Assembly (NCBI GenBank): GCA_030267565.1
Contig: BRXU01000047.1
Span: 62,001-126,000, forward strand
Direction: 5' to 3'
Length of the DNA: 64,000 nucleotides
Origin: Pleodorina starrii
Lineage: Eukaryota > Chlorophyta > Chlorophyceae > Chlamydomonadales > Volvocaceae
The position numbers were made by a program, and so were the translations under genes. This document shows, in pieces, positions 35,676-46,960 of the stretch (the stretch's first letter is position 1; every line of letters begins with the position of its first letter). The notes beneath the pieces were generated by a model. That model was given only the letters and a program-made list of their open reading frames with translations, was not told where the DNA came from and searched no databases.

Positions 35676-36070
35676 CCCCCCCCCCTCCCGGAAGACCAGG
35701 GCCCCGGAACAGAATCCAGCCAACTAACTCCGGCAGGGCAAAGCGCACGATTCAAGCTAATTATTGCTTCTATCGATAGCTTTTATTTAGCGCAAAGCAG
35801 GCATAGACTTGGAGAAGGCAGCCGATGTTTGCCGGACAAAGGTCACACTATTACATAATTTCACATGTACGGGCGCCTGAGGTTGGGCGCTTGTGAATTG
35901 GCAAAGATAGCAAACGCACAACTTAATTAATGTACGCATGCAGATTGCTGGGCGCGCACTGTATCAGAGCGAGGTCGTCCCGACGGGCGCGAATGATGCC
36001 CCAGTCCGCGCTTCCTGGGCAACCAGAGCCCCAAAACGAATAGTATAGGATGAATACAGAACTTATAGAT
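35676..36070 (+). repeat. Left terminal inverted repeat
   Basis: Inverted counterpart of 42030-42425, matching essentially base for base by eye, from the C-run to the shared CTATAAGTTCTG word at the inner edge. Confidence 0.85.
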
Positions 36071-37041
36071 GGCGCAGGGCCGGCGGTCATGGATGCGCGG
36101 CCTGCGCTGCCGAGCAGATGGCCAGCGCCGCGCCGTCGCTCGAAGCGGTACTAGGCTACAAGGCGCCGGAAGGCGCACAGCAACAGACTATCCATGGCGT
36201 GGCATACACGCTCTTCCCCAGGCCAGGACCCAGGAGACGTCAAGGTAGGACTGTCGGAGCTTCCGCGCAGCATGGTCATGGCGCAGCTGTTCGACCCCAG
36301 CAAGGCGGGGAAAGCGGAGGTCGTAAAGCTGGATGGCCTTCGACTGCTGCTGGCGCAGCTGCTGGTGCTGGAGCGGGTGCCAGGGCATATCCTGCCTTCC
36401 TTCAACCACGACGTGTACCGCGGCCCGCTGCCCTGGGAAGGCGGCGTGCAGCTACCGACAAACAGGGGCTTTGTGTTCCGACTATGGACCGCCGTCTTCT
36501 GCGGTGGCGCGCGCAGCCGGGACACCGGGGCCCGGGCTTTACGTCCCGCACCCCCGCCCAACGGCCTGTCGGCGCTGTGCGGTGCTGGGATGCCAGGCTG
36601 GCAGTGAGAGGGCCCCTGGGCGACGCAGTCGCTGGCCTCCTGGCCCATGTTTCCCATGATGTGCGAGGGCGCTGACGTGGCCAGGGCGTGGGCGGCGTGT
36701 CCGCGCAGGACGACGCATCGGCGTTTCTATCCTTTCCTCCATGCCAGCCCACAGCTGCCCGGCAGCGGCCTGAAAGCGACGTACCCACTCGTCCCGTCAA
36801 CTGCCAGCTTTCCTCTTCTTTGTGCTGTCGTACCCTACCCGCCCCGTGCCGGCGTTGTTGATTGGCACCAACCCTTTGAGGGGTCATCCCCATCCTGCGC
36901 GCGCTCTTTGCCGCCCTGTTGCAAGCGGTGGTGTTGTGAGGTGGCCGCCAGAGTTATTCCTCGGCCTGAAGACAGAGTCTTGAAAAGCCCGCAAGCCGCC
37001 GTGTGCCTCCCCCCGCCTCCCGCAATCGTGTGCCCCCGCAG

Positions 37042-37909
37042 TGCTGTCAGCGGTGCTAGTAATGGGTGACAAGCTCACCTGGGTCAACTGCCTGGGGCTT
37101 GTGGTGGTGATCTCCGGCGTGCTTCTCTTCAATTACCACAAGTATAGGTGGGTCGGCGGGGCTGCAGGGAGGGGCAGGGCGAGACGCGGGAAGAGGAAAG
37201 CGGCCAATCGAAGAGGGGGCAGCGGGGGTGGGGCGGGCGCCACTGAACGGGGACTGAGAGGCGCCGGACCAAGCGGGGAATAGCTTCAGAGGGGCAAGGA
37301 CTCACTGCTTTGGCGTGCCGTCCAGGGAAGAACGGGCGTGCCGCGCACCTGTTGGCCCCCGCGTCGCGCATGGCACCGCCCTCCGACCCCGCTCTTCCCT
37401 GCCCCTCCCCCCCGTGTCCGTGTTCCTCTCCGTCTGCCTCGATCTTCTTTTGAATTTTTGTTCGCGCGCACGCCCGTGTGAATGCCGGCTCGGGAAGCTC
37501 AATGCAACACACCGCGCAGGAAGCTCAAACCAGGGGACGGAGGGCATTACCTGGCAGCGAGCTTGCGCCGCTGCTGTCCACCAGCGGCAGCGGCGGGGAC
37601 CTCCCCTCGGGGGGCTACCGACCGACGCCGATCGCCATTGCGGCCGCGCGCGAGTTGGACCGGGGGAGTGACGTGGAGGGGCTGGTGGTGGGGCTGGGCA
37701 GTTCAGGCGACGACCCGGCAGCTGCGATGGCGCTTTCCGGGGCGGGCATCTCGGGGCCGCAGCGGCCGGGTCACCCAGGCGCGCGGGGGCTGCTGGCGGC
37801 TGCGGAGAGCCCGGGGGAGGGACCCGGCTTGGCGACACTTCACCACCCCTTGACAGCGCTGGCGGCGGAGAAGCTGCCGCCACAGGCTTCCAGTCCGCAG
37901 CTCCGATGA
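37042..37909 (+). pseudogene. Captured 3' exons of a TPT/nucleotide-sugar transporter-type gene
   Basis: An exon at 37042-37147, after a CCCCCGCAG acceptor, encodes VLSAVLVMGDKLTWVN, then a hydrophobic helix and LLFNYHKYR, the end of the last membrane helix in the triose-phosphate/nucleotide-sugar transporter (TPT, DMT) family. It ends in a GTGGGT donor. A following exon can be read from 37534 to the stop at 37907-37909 in phase, giving a Gly/Pro/Ala-rich tail (SELAPLLSTSGSGG). An alternative acceptor at 37520 leads to another frame and a stop at 37853. No upstream transporter exons were found between 36.1 and 37.0 kb, so this is a 5'-truncated fragment inside the inverted-repeat element. Confidence 0.6.
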
Positions 37910-38612
37910 GTGGCCACGTGCGCGCCATAGCGGCGGCGGTGGAGATGGAGATGGAGGTGGAGATGGGTGGAGGCACGAGCAGGGCGCGAGTCGGGTCCGT
38001 GGTGCGCCCGCCCTGCCATGCGCAGGCCCACTTGAGCAGGCGCACTGCTTGCTTGGTTGGTTGGGGAGCAGAGGTTGATGCAGCGGGGGGTGCAGCGAGC
38101 CGCCATCTGTGGGGCTTGCAGCGCCAGCGTCTCCCGGGAGGTGCACGACGTGGGTACGCGCCTCCAGCTATTGTGCTGGTGCCTGTGCAGCGTCGATGCA
38201 CCCCACGCGTGGGGTTCGGGGGTTAAAGAAGAAGATACCGCAGCGAAGGGTTCGGGGATTCGGAGGGTTGGGGGGTTTGGGGGGGCCGTCCTGTGCCTCT
38301 CGGGGCAGAGCGGGGTGATAAGCCGCTGCCGGCCGTGGAGCCATACTGGCCAGACCTGGTACCCGCTTGACATTGGAGGTGCAGCATTGGGGGGGAGGCG
38401 CCCAGCGAGCTGGGCGGGGCCAGGGAGTGTGACTTGGCGCCGAGGCGGCCGGCCGTCTTTCATCACTTGATGGTGATGGTGATGCCGCTAAACCCAGCAG
38501 ACACACCTGGGCCGCCGTTCGCTAACGCCGTCTCCGTCTCCGCTGCGGTATCTTCTTTTTCCCCCGACTGACTGCCGACACGGCGCTGGACCCCGCCGTG
38601 GCTACCGCACTA

Positions 38613-38716
38613 GGGACGGGTAAACGTTAGAACACGGGCGCCTAATGCGTGACTCATAACCGGGGCGCTCGGCGGTACTCCCCCGGGAGTATGCAGGTTC
38701 AATTCCTGCCGTCCTG
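38613..38716 (+). mobile_element. tRNA-derived (SINE-like) sequence, copy 1
   Basis: 104-bp unit starting GGGACGGG and ending CCGTCCTG, ends that can pair as an acceptor stem. At 38693-38709 it has a perfect T-arm: GCAGG stem, TTCAATT loop, CCTGC stem, with the GGTTCAATTCC B-box. The anticodon arm does not fold as a normal stem, so it is not called a functional tRNA gene. It is nearly identical to the inverted copy at 41559-41662. Confidence 0.6.
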
Positions 38717-39085
38717 TTCCTATCGTTGTCCCCAGAGCACCGGGGTTAAAAAATGATACCGCACCGGGGTTAGGAGCAAGGGGTTGTGCTTGAAGTCCAA
38801 CACCGACGGTAAGGGGAGACCCGTTGGTGGTTACAAGGGCGTCCGACATGCACAAACGTTCAACCGCTCAAATAGCACAACACCGAGACAAGGTGCGTCT
38901 TATCCAACCGCAGTTGGAAAACCAAACCAATCGCCGATGGGAGAGGCACACGTCAAAGCAATTCGGTGCTAATTAACCGTACGGCTACTGGTTATCAGCC
39001 ACCTTTACGCAGCAACACGGGACGATCCGAAGACCCCTGCTCATACACCAGCATCCCTTACGCACAGTTTCGGTCTGTCAGGATC

Positions 39086-39868
39086 TCACCCTTTCCCCGC
39101 TTCAGGCCGGCCCCTTGGCCTCTGTGACGCATTCCTCACAAAACCACTTGGTGACGATGCGGGTGCTCGTGCCAGCCCCATCGACGGTGAGCATGTGCCC
39201 TCCCACCTTCCGAGACCTTCCCCCGTGACCCATGCATGGCTTGCTCCCGCCGTCGGACCCGTCCACCAGCTCGTAGAGGGTCGCCATGTCCGTGTGCCTG
39301 CGAACCGACGTCTCCCCATGAGCACGTCCCGCACGAAGGACACCATGCGCTGCTGCTCGTGGAAAAGCACCGATCCCGCTGCCGTTTCCAGATTCATATC
39401 GGCGATGGGCTCGCTCGCCCGCACACCCAGGCGCACAGACTTGCCAAGCTCCCGTTGCACCAGCATGTTGATGCAGTGGCCCATGGGACGGACGATTGGC
39501 CTACCCACAACGACCTGTCCTGCGTTGTCGGGAGCCGGTACATTCTCCCGGCCCGATGTCGCCGCCACCCGAGTAACTGGGGCAGCAGTGTGAACCGCAC
39601 CCAGTGGCGCCACGAATGCGGACCTCGACGCGCATGCTGGGCGGCACCACGGCAGACGCAGTCCTGTCGGCGACCGCCCTGCCACTGGCAGAGGCGCTAC
39701 ACTGCCGGGGCGGGCTGACGCCGGTGCGCACAGCGCTCGGGCTGCGAGCGTGCTTGTGATCCGTAGACAGCTGCAGCGCCGCACCCACCACGGCACCGGT
39801 GTTGCCCGGCAGCTGGCCGGACTCTGCCTCGCCGCCACCGGCGCCCGACGACTCTGGATTTTATGCAT
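39086..39868 (-). pseudogene. Unidentified captured coding fragment
   Basis: The minus strand reads as ordinary protein in one frame (VVVGRPIVRPMGHCINMLVQ, then ASEPIADMNLETAAGSVLFH and a FVRDVLMG segment) and continues in a second frame from about 39287 (MATLYELVDGSDGG to VTKWFCEECVTEAKG, stop near 39102). The gap between the frames has no room for a normal intron, so the reading frame is probably broken. The CxxC near the end hints at a zinc site. I do not recognise the family; a transposon protein or a host gene fragment are both possible. Confidence 0.4.
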
Positions 39869-40320
39869 CGACGGACCTCTTGGGTCCGCCGTATTCGCCA
39901 GGGCTAGCTAGTACGATTGAGAAAGTTCTTAGTGTTTTTTCTGTTTTTTCTACTCACATGCGGGCGACGGCTCACGGGCAGCCCCCATTGGCCCCCATTG
40001 AAGGAAAGCTCGTCACTCCATCTCCCCCGTTGACCTCTTCCCTGTGGCGCCCCCGCCCGCGGCCCCAGTAACCTTTGAGCCGGTTCCACCATGCAATGAG
40101 ACGCTTGCGTTTGTCTCGGGCTCGGGCTCCAGCCACGTTTTCGGTTTAATCTAAAATGTAGCTTTGCTTGTTCACAGCTTACACGTTTGCCATTGATTAC
40201 CATGTCCGCATCGGCCAGCAATGCCCTTGCCGTCCGCACGCCTCGTATCGTACACTATTGGCTAGACATTTGCCGCAGATTTCCAGCACGCCCGTGTCAA
40301 CCATCGCGTCACTTTGCTTG

Positions 40321-41550
40321 TCAACAAGTCAACGACGCCCCCCCCCGCGCCCGCGGCCTCCGCCTGGAGACCTCGTGGATGCGGGCGATAGTGGGTGCCG
40401 GAGGCCCGCCAAAAGCCGACACCTCGCCGCCGATCCCGTAATGACAACACCGGGACCCGCCCTTGGCTCCATAGTCAACGGCGCCGCCACCATAGCTCAT
40501 CGCAACGCCACCGCGCCCGTCAAATAGCTGCGCTTCGCCCGTCGCCTCCTCCTGCTGATATCCCCAGGCTCGACCTCCGCCATGATGCTGCACCGCCGCT
40601 GCCGCCGTGGCAGTTGCATCCACCGCGCCGCAGCGACTGCCACCACCCAAGTGCCCCAAGCCGTACATGCCGGCCGTGGCGAAACCTCCCTCGGCCACAC
40701 CATCGCCGCCGCCTCCGTATTCGTCGTAGCCCAGCGCCGCATGCGTGTCGTGGCGCAGCAGCGTGCCGCCTCCATGCATGCCAGAAGGGCGCATCATGCC
40801 CGTTTGCTCGACTTGTTGATAGTATCTCCCCCGCCACCCGCGCCGCTGCTGTGAGCCCCCGTCGCCGCCGCGGCAGCGAGCGCTCTGTAACCGTATGCCA
40901 TCGCTGCCGCCATGGCAGTGGCATCCGGCCCGCTGCCGCCGGCGTATGTTTCAAACAAGTTCGTTCATCGGCATCTTTGGTGGGTAGTAAAGACGATACC
41001 GCAGCTAGCGGAGGGGCGTTGGCGATCCAGCCGCTGCCGCCACCCAACTGCCGCCCCGTGCCATACATACCGGCGGTGGGAACACCCCCACCAACGCCAC
41101 TGGCCCTGCCACTACCATAGCACAGCTCTGAGCGTGTGTGCTGCACGCCGAATAGGTGCCAACTGCACGTCGCCGCGCCTTGCTTGTAGCCCCCGCCCAT
41201 GTGTCCGCTGACCATCACAACGCCGCCACCATGCGGCGTCCAGCTGTCGCCGCTGCCGCCGCGGCGGCGGCGGCGGCGGCCGCGCTGGGGTCGTGCGCTG
41301 CCGCCGCCGCCCCCGCGGCGGTGGCGGCCCCACCAAACCCGCTACCGCCGGTTGCCTGCACCCTGTCGAACCCCCTGCCCCACATGCCCGTGACTGGAAC
41401 CGCCCCGCGGCGCGGCGACGCAAGTCCAGCTGTCGCCGCTGCCGCCGCGGCGGAGGTGGCGGCCGCGCTGGGGTCGTACGCCGCCGCCGCCGCCGCCCCC
41501 CCGGCGGCGGCGGCCGCGCCAAACCCGCTACCGCCGGTTGCCTGCACCCT
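40321..41550 (-). pseudogene. Gly/Ala-rich coding-like fragment
   Basis: On the minus strand several open segments encode GYDEYGGGGDGVAEGGF, GMYGLGHLGGGSRCG, GGGVPTAGMYGTGRQLGGG and GMWGRGFDRVQATGGSGFG motifs. They resemble the Gly-rich tails of RNA-binding proteins, but no RNA-binding domain is present. Frames change between segments with no good splice sites seen. The DNA at 41230-41345 and 41425-41545 is an imperfect direct duplication. The fragment lies inside the inverted-repeat element. Confidence 0.4.
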
Positions 41551-41558
41551 GTCGACAA

Positions 41559-41662
41559 CAGGACGGCAGGACTTGAACCTGCATACTCCCGGGGGAGTAC
41601 CGCCGAGCGCCCCGGGTATGAGTCACACATTAGGCGCCCGTGCTCTAATGTATACCCGTCCC
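41559..41662 (-). mobile_element. tRNA-derived (SINE-like) sequence, copy 2
   Basis: Inverted copy of the 38613-38716 unit, 104 bp, with a perfect T-arm (GCAGG, TTCAAGT, CCTGC). It differs from copy 1 at a handful of positions. The flanks differ, so the two copies appear to be separate insertions rather than parts of the outer inverted repeat. Confidence 0.6.
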
Positions 41663-42029
41663 TCCACGCTGGTGGCTTTTCCCATCACCCTGACAGCCCT
41701 AGTTTGACTGTATTGACCATACCCCGTGCCAGCAGCACGCCTCTCGATTCCTGTGACCAGCAGTCGGACGCCATCCAGCTTTACGACCACGGTGCGGCGC
41801 TGGCCATCTGCTCGGCAGCGCAGGCCGTGCCCATTTCGGAGTCGGAGCGCATCCATGACCGCCGGCCCTGCGCCAGGCTGCACTCCTGCTCCTTCTGGTT
41901 GTCTCGGGCGTCCAGTTGATCCGTCTCCATGATGCGCGACTGTTGCCCGCTGCGAGGCTGGCCCTGCTGCGTGGCTACTAGATTCCGGTCCCTGGCCTCG
42001 TCCAGCGTTCCGGGTGAGGCGTTCCCATT

Positions 42030-42425
42030 ATCTATAAGTTCTGTATTCATCCTATACTATTCGTTTTGGGGCTCTGGTTGCCCAGGAAGCGCGGACTGGG
42101 GCATCATTCGCGCCCGTCGGGACGACCTCGCTCTGATACAGTGCGCGCCCAGCAATCTGCATGCGTACATTAATTAAGTTGTGCGTTTGCTATCTTTGCC
42201 AATTCACAAGCGCCCAACCTCAGGCGCCCGTACATGTGAAATTATGTAATAGTGTGACCTTTGTCCGGCAAACATCGGCTGCCTTCTCCAAGTCTATGCC
42301 TGCTTTGCGCTAAATAAAAGCTATCGATAGAAGCAATAATTAGCTTGAATCGTGCGCTTTGCCCTGCCGGAGTTAGTTGGCTGGATTCTGTTCCGGGGCC
42401 CTGGTCTTCCGGGAGGGGGGGGGGG
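42030..42425 (-). repeat. Right terminal inverted repeat
   Basis: Inverted counterpart of 35676-36070, ending in an 11-G run at 42415-42425. Confidence 0.85.
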
Positions 42426-44000
42426 ATACACAAACCCTCGCAGTGGGATCACCTCGTCCCAATACACATCCGCAGGACACACCATCGCGAATGCATTCTG
42501 TGGAATGCCATCGACAGTTCTGTGTCGTCTGCGAACGAAAGGTGCCCAGAGAACCCCGTTTCATGCTGCTTGCCCTGCTGAACCCCATGGCCTCGCTGCG
42601 TGTCTTTCCACGCCATTCAGATGGCGCCAAGCCGAACTTCGAACTGGTACCGACAAATTTCCCTCAAATATGTCTCTTGTACAGACATCGTGCATGGCTC
42701 AGAAGCAAAAATGCTGGCAGACTGCCGTCAGCAGCTGCATGCGGACCAGGGTAGATGCCAACAGTCCATCCAGGCCACCCTCAAGCCACTCCATTGTCAC
42801 TGCGATAAGCAGGGGCAACATCGCCATCTCTGATACAATCAAGTTTCATTCATAGCTTTCATGCGGCGGTTACGCGGGCCGTCAGTTGCTCGTGTTAACG
42901 TCGAATCCAAGGACACAGAACCAGCACGGTAACTTGGTGTTTTTGGAGATTCGACCGCCCATAAGGGCACAATATTATCACTACAGATGGTCCAGATGAC
43001 GACCCGTTCCTCTTTCATAAAGCTTGAAGTGGTTTTGCGGGACAGTGTTTCTTTAGTCTCGCGGTCATGCACGGCTCCCGCAGACGACACCCGCCCTCCT
43101 CCCCTACCAGGCCTTCTCCAGCCCCCCTGGATTCCGTTCCGCTATACGGAAAGCCTCACATCGAGACCTGACTCCATTGCTTCCCCCGCCAGGCGCCCGG
43201 ACAGTCCGTCGGTTGGCTGCTGGGTCAATCGCCAGTGCAAGCGCCCCGTAGCGGCGCAATCCGCAAACACTGAGTACGGCACGTCACCTTACGTAGTGCC
43301 ACGATGGCAGTAATCCGTCAATGTGCGCCTTGATGCCTAGAGAGCCTGACGCGGCACCCAGGCCAGTCCTCTTCAACCTCAAGCTGGCCAGTCTCCCCTA
43401 TCCCCTTCCCAACCAACGGCCACAACCGTCCCCCGGTATACGTCTTATCAAGTTCAACAACTATTGGTAGAGAGGCGTTCATTTGATTGAATGTATTTCG
43501 TATAAATGCTCCTGTTTGCCTAAGCGAACAAAACCACGCGCACAGGCTTCGGTCGCTCCACTGCAATAGGGGCCAGCCGTAACTTAGTGCCAGCCGTAAG
43601 TTAGTGCCAGCCAAACCCCATCAACGCCATGCATCATTGCCCCTCTTCCAGACCAGATACACTTCAATGGCAATTGCATCTTCCAGCCGTAAATTATTCG
43701 GCACAGGAACGTGAGGAGGCGATGCCGACGGCAATGCAGCGCAAGGCATCGCAAAGCACAAGAGCAGAGGCTTCAGTGCGTGGCGGCGGCGACGCGAACA
43801 GCAGCCGCAGCACAAGCACCACTGCCCGCAGGTACCGTGCGCCATCATACGGTCGCCCCTCCCGGGGCGGCGAGTCAGCAGCCCATAACCCAAAGCTCCG
43901 CGCCCCGCCGCGTGCACTCACTGCCACGACCGGCGCCACAAGCGGACTGCGCTGCGGCGGCCGCGACGGCGGCCCAAACCCACGATAACCCCTGACAGGG
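42426..44000. other. No recognised gene
   Basis: Short ORFs only, none with a family signal. A 17-bp direct repeat (GCCAGCCGTAACTTAGT and a one-base variant) lies at about 43572-43612. A pyrimidine-rich stretch begins near 44000. Confidence 0.5.
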
Positions 44001-44079
44001 CCACGTCGGCGAGCCCCTTTCCCTCCCCCTTCCCCTCCCCCGCAGCCGCCGTTTCACATACGGGCTTCTTACCCCTACC

Positions 44080-45760
44080 TCGAATTCTGCCATGGGCCCC
44101 GCGGCCCGCCCTTCCCTTCCCTTCCCGCGCAACCCTCACTGTGCTCCCCTCCCACCCTCACCAATCCCTTCAGCCTGCACGTGCGTCCACCCTCCCCCGG
44201 GTAGCCGCAGCTCCAGGGCAAAGCACATCAAGCGATGCTGGCCAGCTGCGGCGCCTTGTTGGTCCCGGTGCCCGCGTGCCGCGGTTCCTGCTAGCCGGCA
44301 CCAGCACCTACACACTGGTGACCTCGCCGCCGCCGCCGCCGCCGATCAGCAGCCCGGCGCCCGCGCCTCCGCTGTGCGTCAGCACCGGCACGTCCGCCGC
44401 GCTTGATGCGCCGCCGCGAGCTTCACTACTTCATCACCCACACGCAGGGCTGGCGGCGACGGTGGCGGCCGGGGTCGGGACGGCGGGCGCGGAGCGGACA
44501 CGGGGCGCGATGCGGAGAGCGGAGGCGAACGGTCGCGTCGCTCCACGCATGACGGCCGCGCGACGCCCGTCCCGTCGCCGCTCCGCTCGCCACAGTCATC
44601 TGGCCGATCGCCGCAGCAACTGTCATTGCCGTCGAAGCCGCAGACTCGCGCCGCAGGAGCGGCGGCGGTGCTGATGGACCTGCCATCACGCGTTCTCGCC
44701 GCGCTCGAGCGCTCGCCGCGGGGCCCGTCGCCGCAGCCCCACCGGCCCACGAACGACGTCTTCTCGCCGCAGGAGCGACAGCGGAGGCGGTAGCAAAGGA
44801 GAAACCTCAGCGATGGAACAGCGGCGGCGCGACAGCAGCGGAGAGGGAGAGGAAGGGTTCAGTTGGCTACACAGGAGGCATCTGGGTCGGCTGACCCGCC
44901 GTCGCCAGCGCACGGCGCCCTAGGCGGCCCCACCGCAGTTGCGGGGACGAACAGCTCGGGGATGCAAACGCACCCACCGTCACAGCAGCCGCAGCCACAG
45001 CAGACAGGGTTGGAGTCGGACTCGGTCTCGGAGCAGAGGGGAGCGATCCGGGGACCCGTCGCCGGCCAACCCCCTGCCGTCGCCACACCCGAACCCGCAC
45101 CCCTTGCAGCAGCAGCATCACACGTGGGACCTGCCGCCTGATGCGCCTTCAGCGGGAACTGGCGTCGCGGCAGCCGGCGTCGCGCGCTTGCCCATCGCCG
45201 GTGCCGCCGCCGGCGCCGCGCAGCACCGCGCCGAGCACAGCGGCGGCGGCGCCGCCGGGCAAGGACGCTTACGCCGCCGGCAGCCAGAAGAGGACCTCAG
45301 CGGAGGAGGTGCAGTGGCCGCCGCCGCAGCCGCGGGCGCCGTCGCCGTCAGAGGCAGGGCAGGGCCATGGGCAGAGCCGGGGCACCGCCTCCGAGGTGGT
45401 GTTGTCGCGGTGGGGGGAGCTGCTGGGCTCCGCGGGGGCAAAGGGACGGCCGCCTGTGGCGCCGCCACCCGTGGCTGGCATCCTGCACCGCAGCGCGAGG
45501 CGCCATGGCTTGGGCAAGGCCCACTATTCGATTGGCGGAACTTCCGGCGGATGCTCTGCGGGCGGAGGAGCTGAGGAGCGGTTGGGACTGGGGAGGGCGG
45601 GGACGGCGATGCGCCTTCAGCCACGCGCGTCAGTACTTCAGCACCCGCACGCGTGCACACACATACACACGGCCGCGAGAGCACACATTAGACACGCGAG
45701 CGCCCGGTCTACCGCGCAACCCAGGCGCTAGCGCGACGCGAACCAGGGAGGGCGGGCGGG
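44080..45760 (+). other. Possible gene for a disordered Pro/Ala/Gln-rich protein
   Basis: Plus-strand open segments have natural-looking low-complexity composition: LLAGTSTYTLVTSPPPPPP near 44.3 kb, LATQEASGSADPPSPAHGAL near 44.87 kb, and SEVVLSRWGELLGSAGAKG near 45.4 kb. They sit in different frames, so introns would be needed, and I could not assemble a single in-phase model. High GC alone also makes such open frames in this genome. No domain is recognised. Confidence 0.3.
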
Positions 45761-46499
45761 CAAGGAAACCGCGTACTAGCGCGAGAAAGTAACAACGAGG
45801 CCGACTGCCTGCGATTTGATAAAGGAAGCAACAAGTACCGCTGAAACGCCAAACAAACAAGAAAAGACGAGAAAACAAACTCGGTGCTCCGCAGACACGC
45901 TGTTTAACTGCCGTACTAAGTCACCTGTACCGCTAGTTGACAAATCCCCGTCGACGGTCTCACGCAACAAGAAGGCTTGCCTCCCCTTGCGCCATAAACC
46001 GCATTTTGGGAAGGAAACCCAAACACAGTCTGTCTTGTTTCGAACCGTCCGGCCACCCAACCAACAGTATCCTCCCATCCGACCGCCCCGTGGGTCGCCT
46101 CCTCGCGTACCTCGCTCGGTCATTTTCATTCCGCTCCTGCGTACCGTACCCTGCGATGACGATAGGGAGCCTTCCCTCACGCCCTACGGTCCCAGCGCCA
46201 CAGCGGCACTATGATGAGGATGTCGTACACCAGCATGCGGCCACGGGACGCATGCAAGCCAAGCGTCGGCGCCACCAGCGGCGCCATCGCATAGCTCGGC
46301 ACGCCGACCACGGTGGGGCGGAGTTGCGGCTGCCACGGGGGGGCTGCGCAGGCGCTGACGGCGCCTCCGGTGGCAGCGGGGCGGAGGCGCGGCAATTGTC
46401 GTACCCCATAGCTGCTGCCGAACTCGACTTGCAGCGGCATCGCCGCCACCATCCGTCAGCTTGATTCGATGATTTGATGCAACACGCTTCCCGGCTACG

Positions 46500-46612
46500 G
46501 GGGCCCGCAGCCGCAGCAGCAGGTGCAGCAGCAGCAGCCGTTGTTCCCGGGAGCCCAGGCCGCCTGCTGCCCGCAACCAGAGGGCCAGCTTTATTCGATG
46601 AATGGTGCCTGA
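46500..46612 (+). other. Possible C-terminal exon of a Gln-rich protein
   Basis: Plus-strand reading through PQPQQQVQQQQPLFPGAQ to QLYSMNGA with a TGA at 46610-46612. It looks like protein, but a stop lies only about 30 bp upstream in the same frame, so an acceptor such as the CAG within the Gln codons would be needed. Not joined to any other exon. Confidence 0.25.
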
Positions 46613-46910
46613 TTATGTCGGCGCAGGGCGTTACGGTAAGGATGGAGCGATGGAGCAGGCGCTCGAGGGCGGGTCCACGGACAAACGACGTGAAGTGGCG
46701 GCACAGCTGCCCCGTACTGGTGTCGAGATGCCGGCCTCAAGCGCACGCGACCCGCCCATGAGCCGCGGAGCAAACTGCTCACGCATCCCTGCAGGTACCT
46801 TCGCACTTTCAACCCCCGTCCCTCCAATTCTCCACACCGTACTTTCCCCGTGTTTCGGGCTGACGACGGCAGTTGCGGTGGCAGCAGGTTCGCTACTGTC
46901 GGGCTACTGT

Positions 46911-46950
46911 CCGCTCCGCTCCGCTCCGCTCCGCTCCGCTCCGCTCCGCT
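46911..46950 (+). repeat. (CCGCT)8 microsatellite
   Basis: Eight perfect tandem CCGCT pentamers directly before the C-rich minisatellite. Confidence 0.95.
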
Positions 46951-46960
46951 TCAATGCAAT

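Larger units (their letters stand above)
35676..42425. mobile_element. DNA transposon-like element with ~395-bp terminal inverted repeats and captured fragments
   Basis: The two ends are near-identical inverted copies: 35676-36070 and 42030-42425. Each begins with a run of 10-11 C (or G) next to CTCCCGGAAGACC. A second homologous block lies just inside (36071-36140 versus 41794-41874); the right arm has about 155 extra bases between the blocks. No recognisable intact transposase was found between them, so it is probably non-autonomous. The inside holds pieces of unrelated coding sequence and two SINE-like units. No convincing target-site duplication is visible: the flanks share only a short TACAC-like word. 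Confidence 0.75.

Noticed and set aside
38613..38716. Functional tRNA-Met gene
   Set aside because: The T-arm is perfect and a CTCATA word occurs, but the anticodon stem does not pair and the unit is 104 bp and duplicated.
35670..42432. Target-site duplication (TACAC) flanking the inverted-repeat element
   Set aside because: The words do not sit directly at both element ends and are too short to be convincing.
44080..45760. A defined multi-exon gene in the Pro/Ala-rich region
   Set aside because: Open segments could not be joined in phase and no domain is present; kept only as a low-confidence region.
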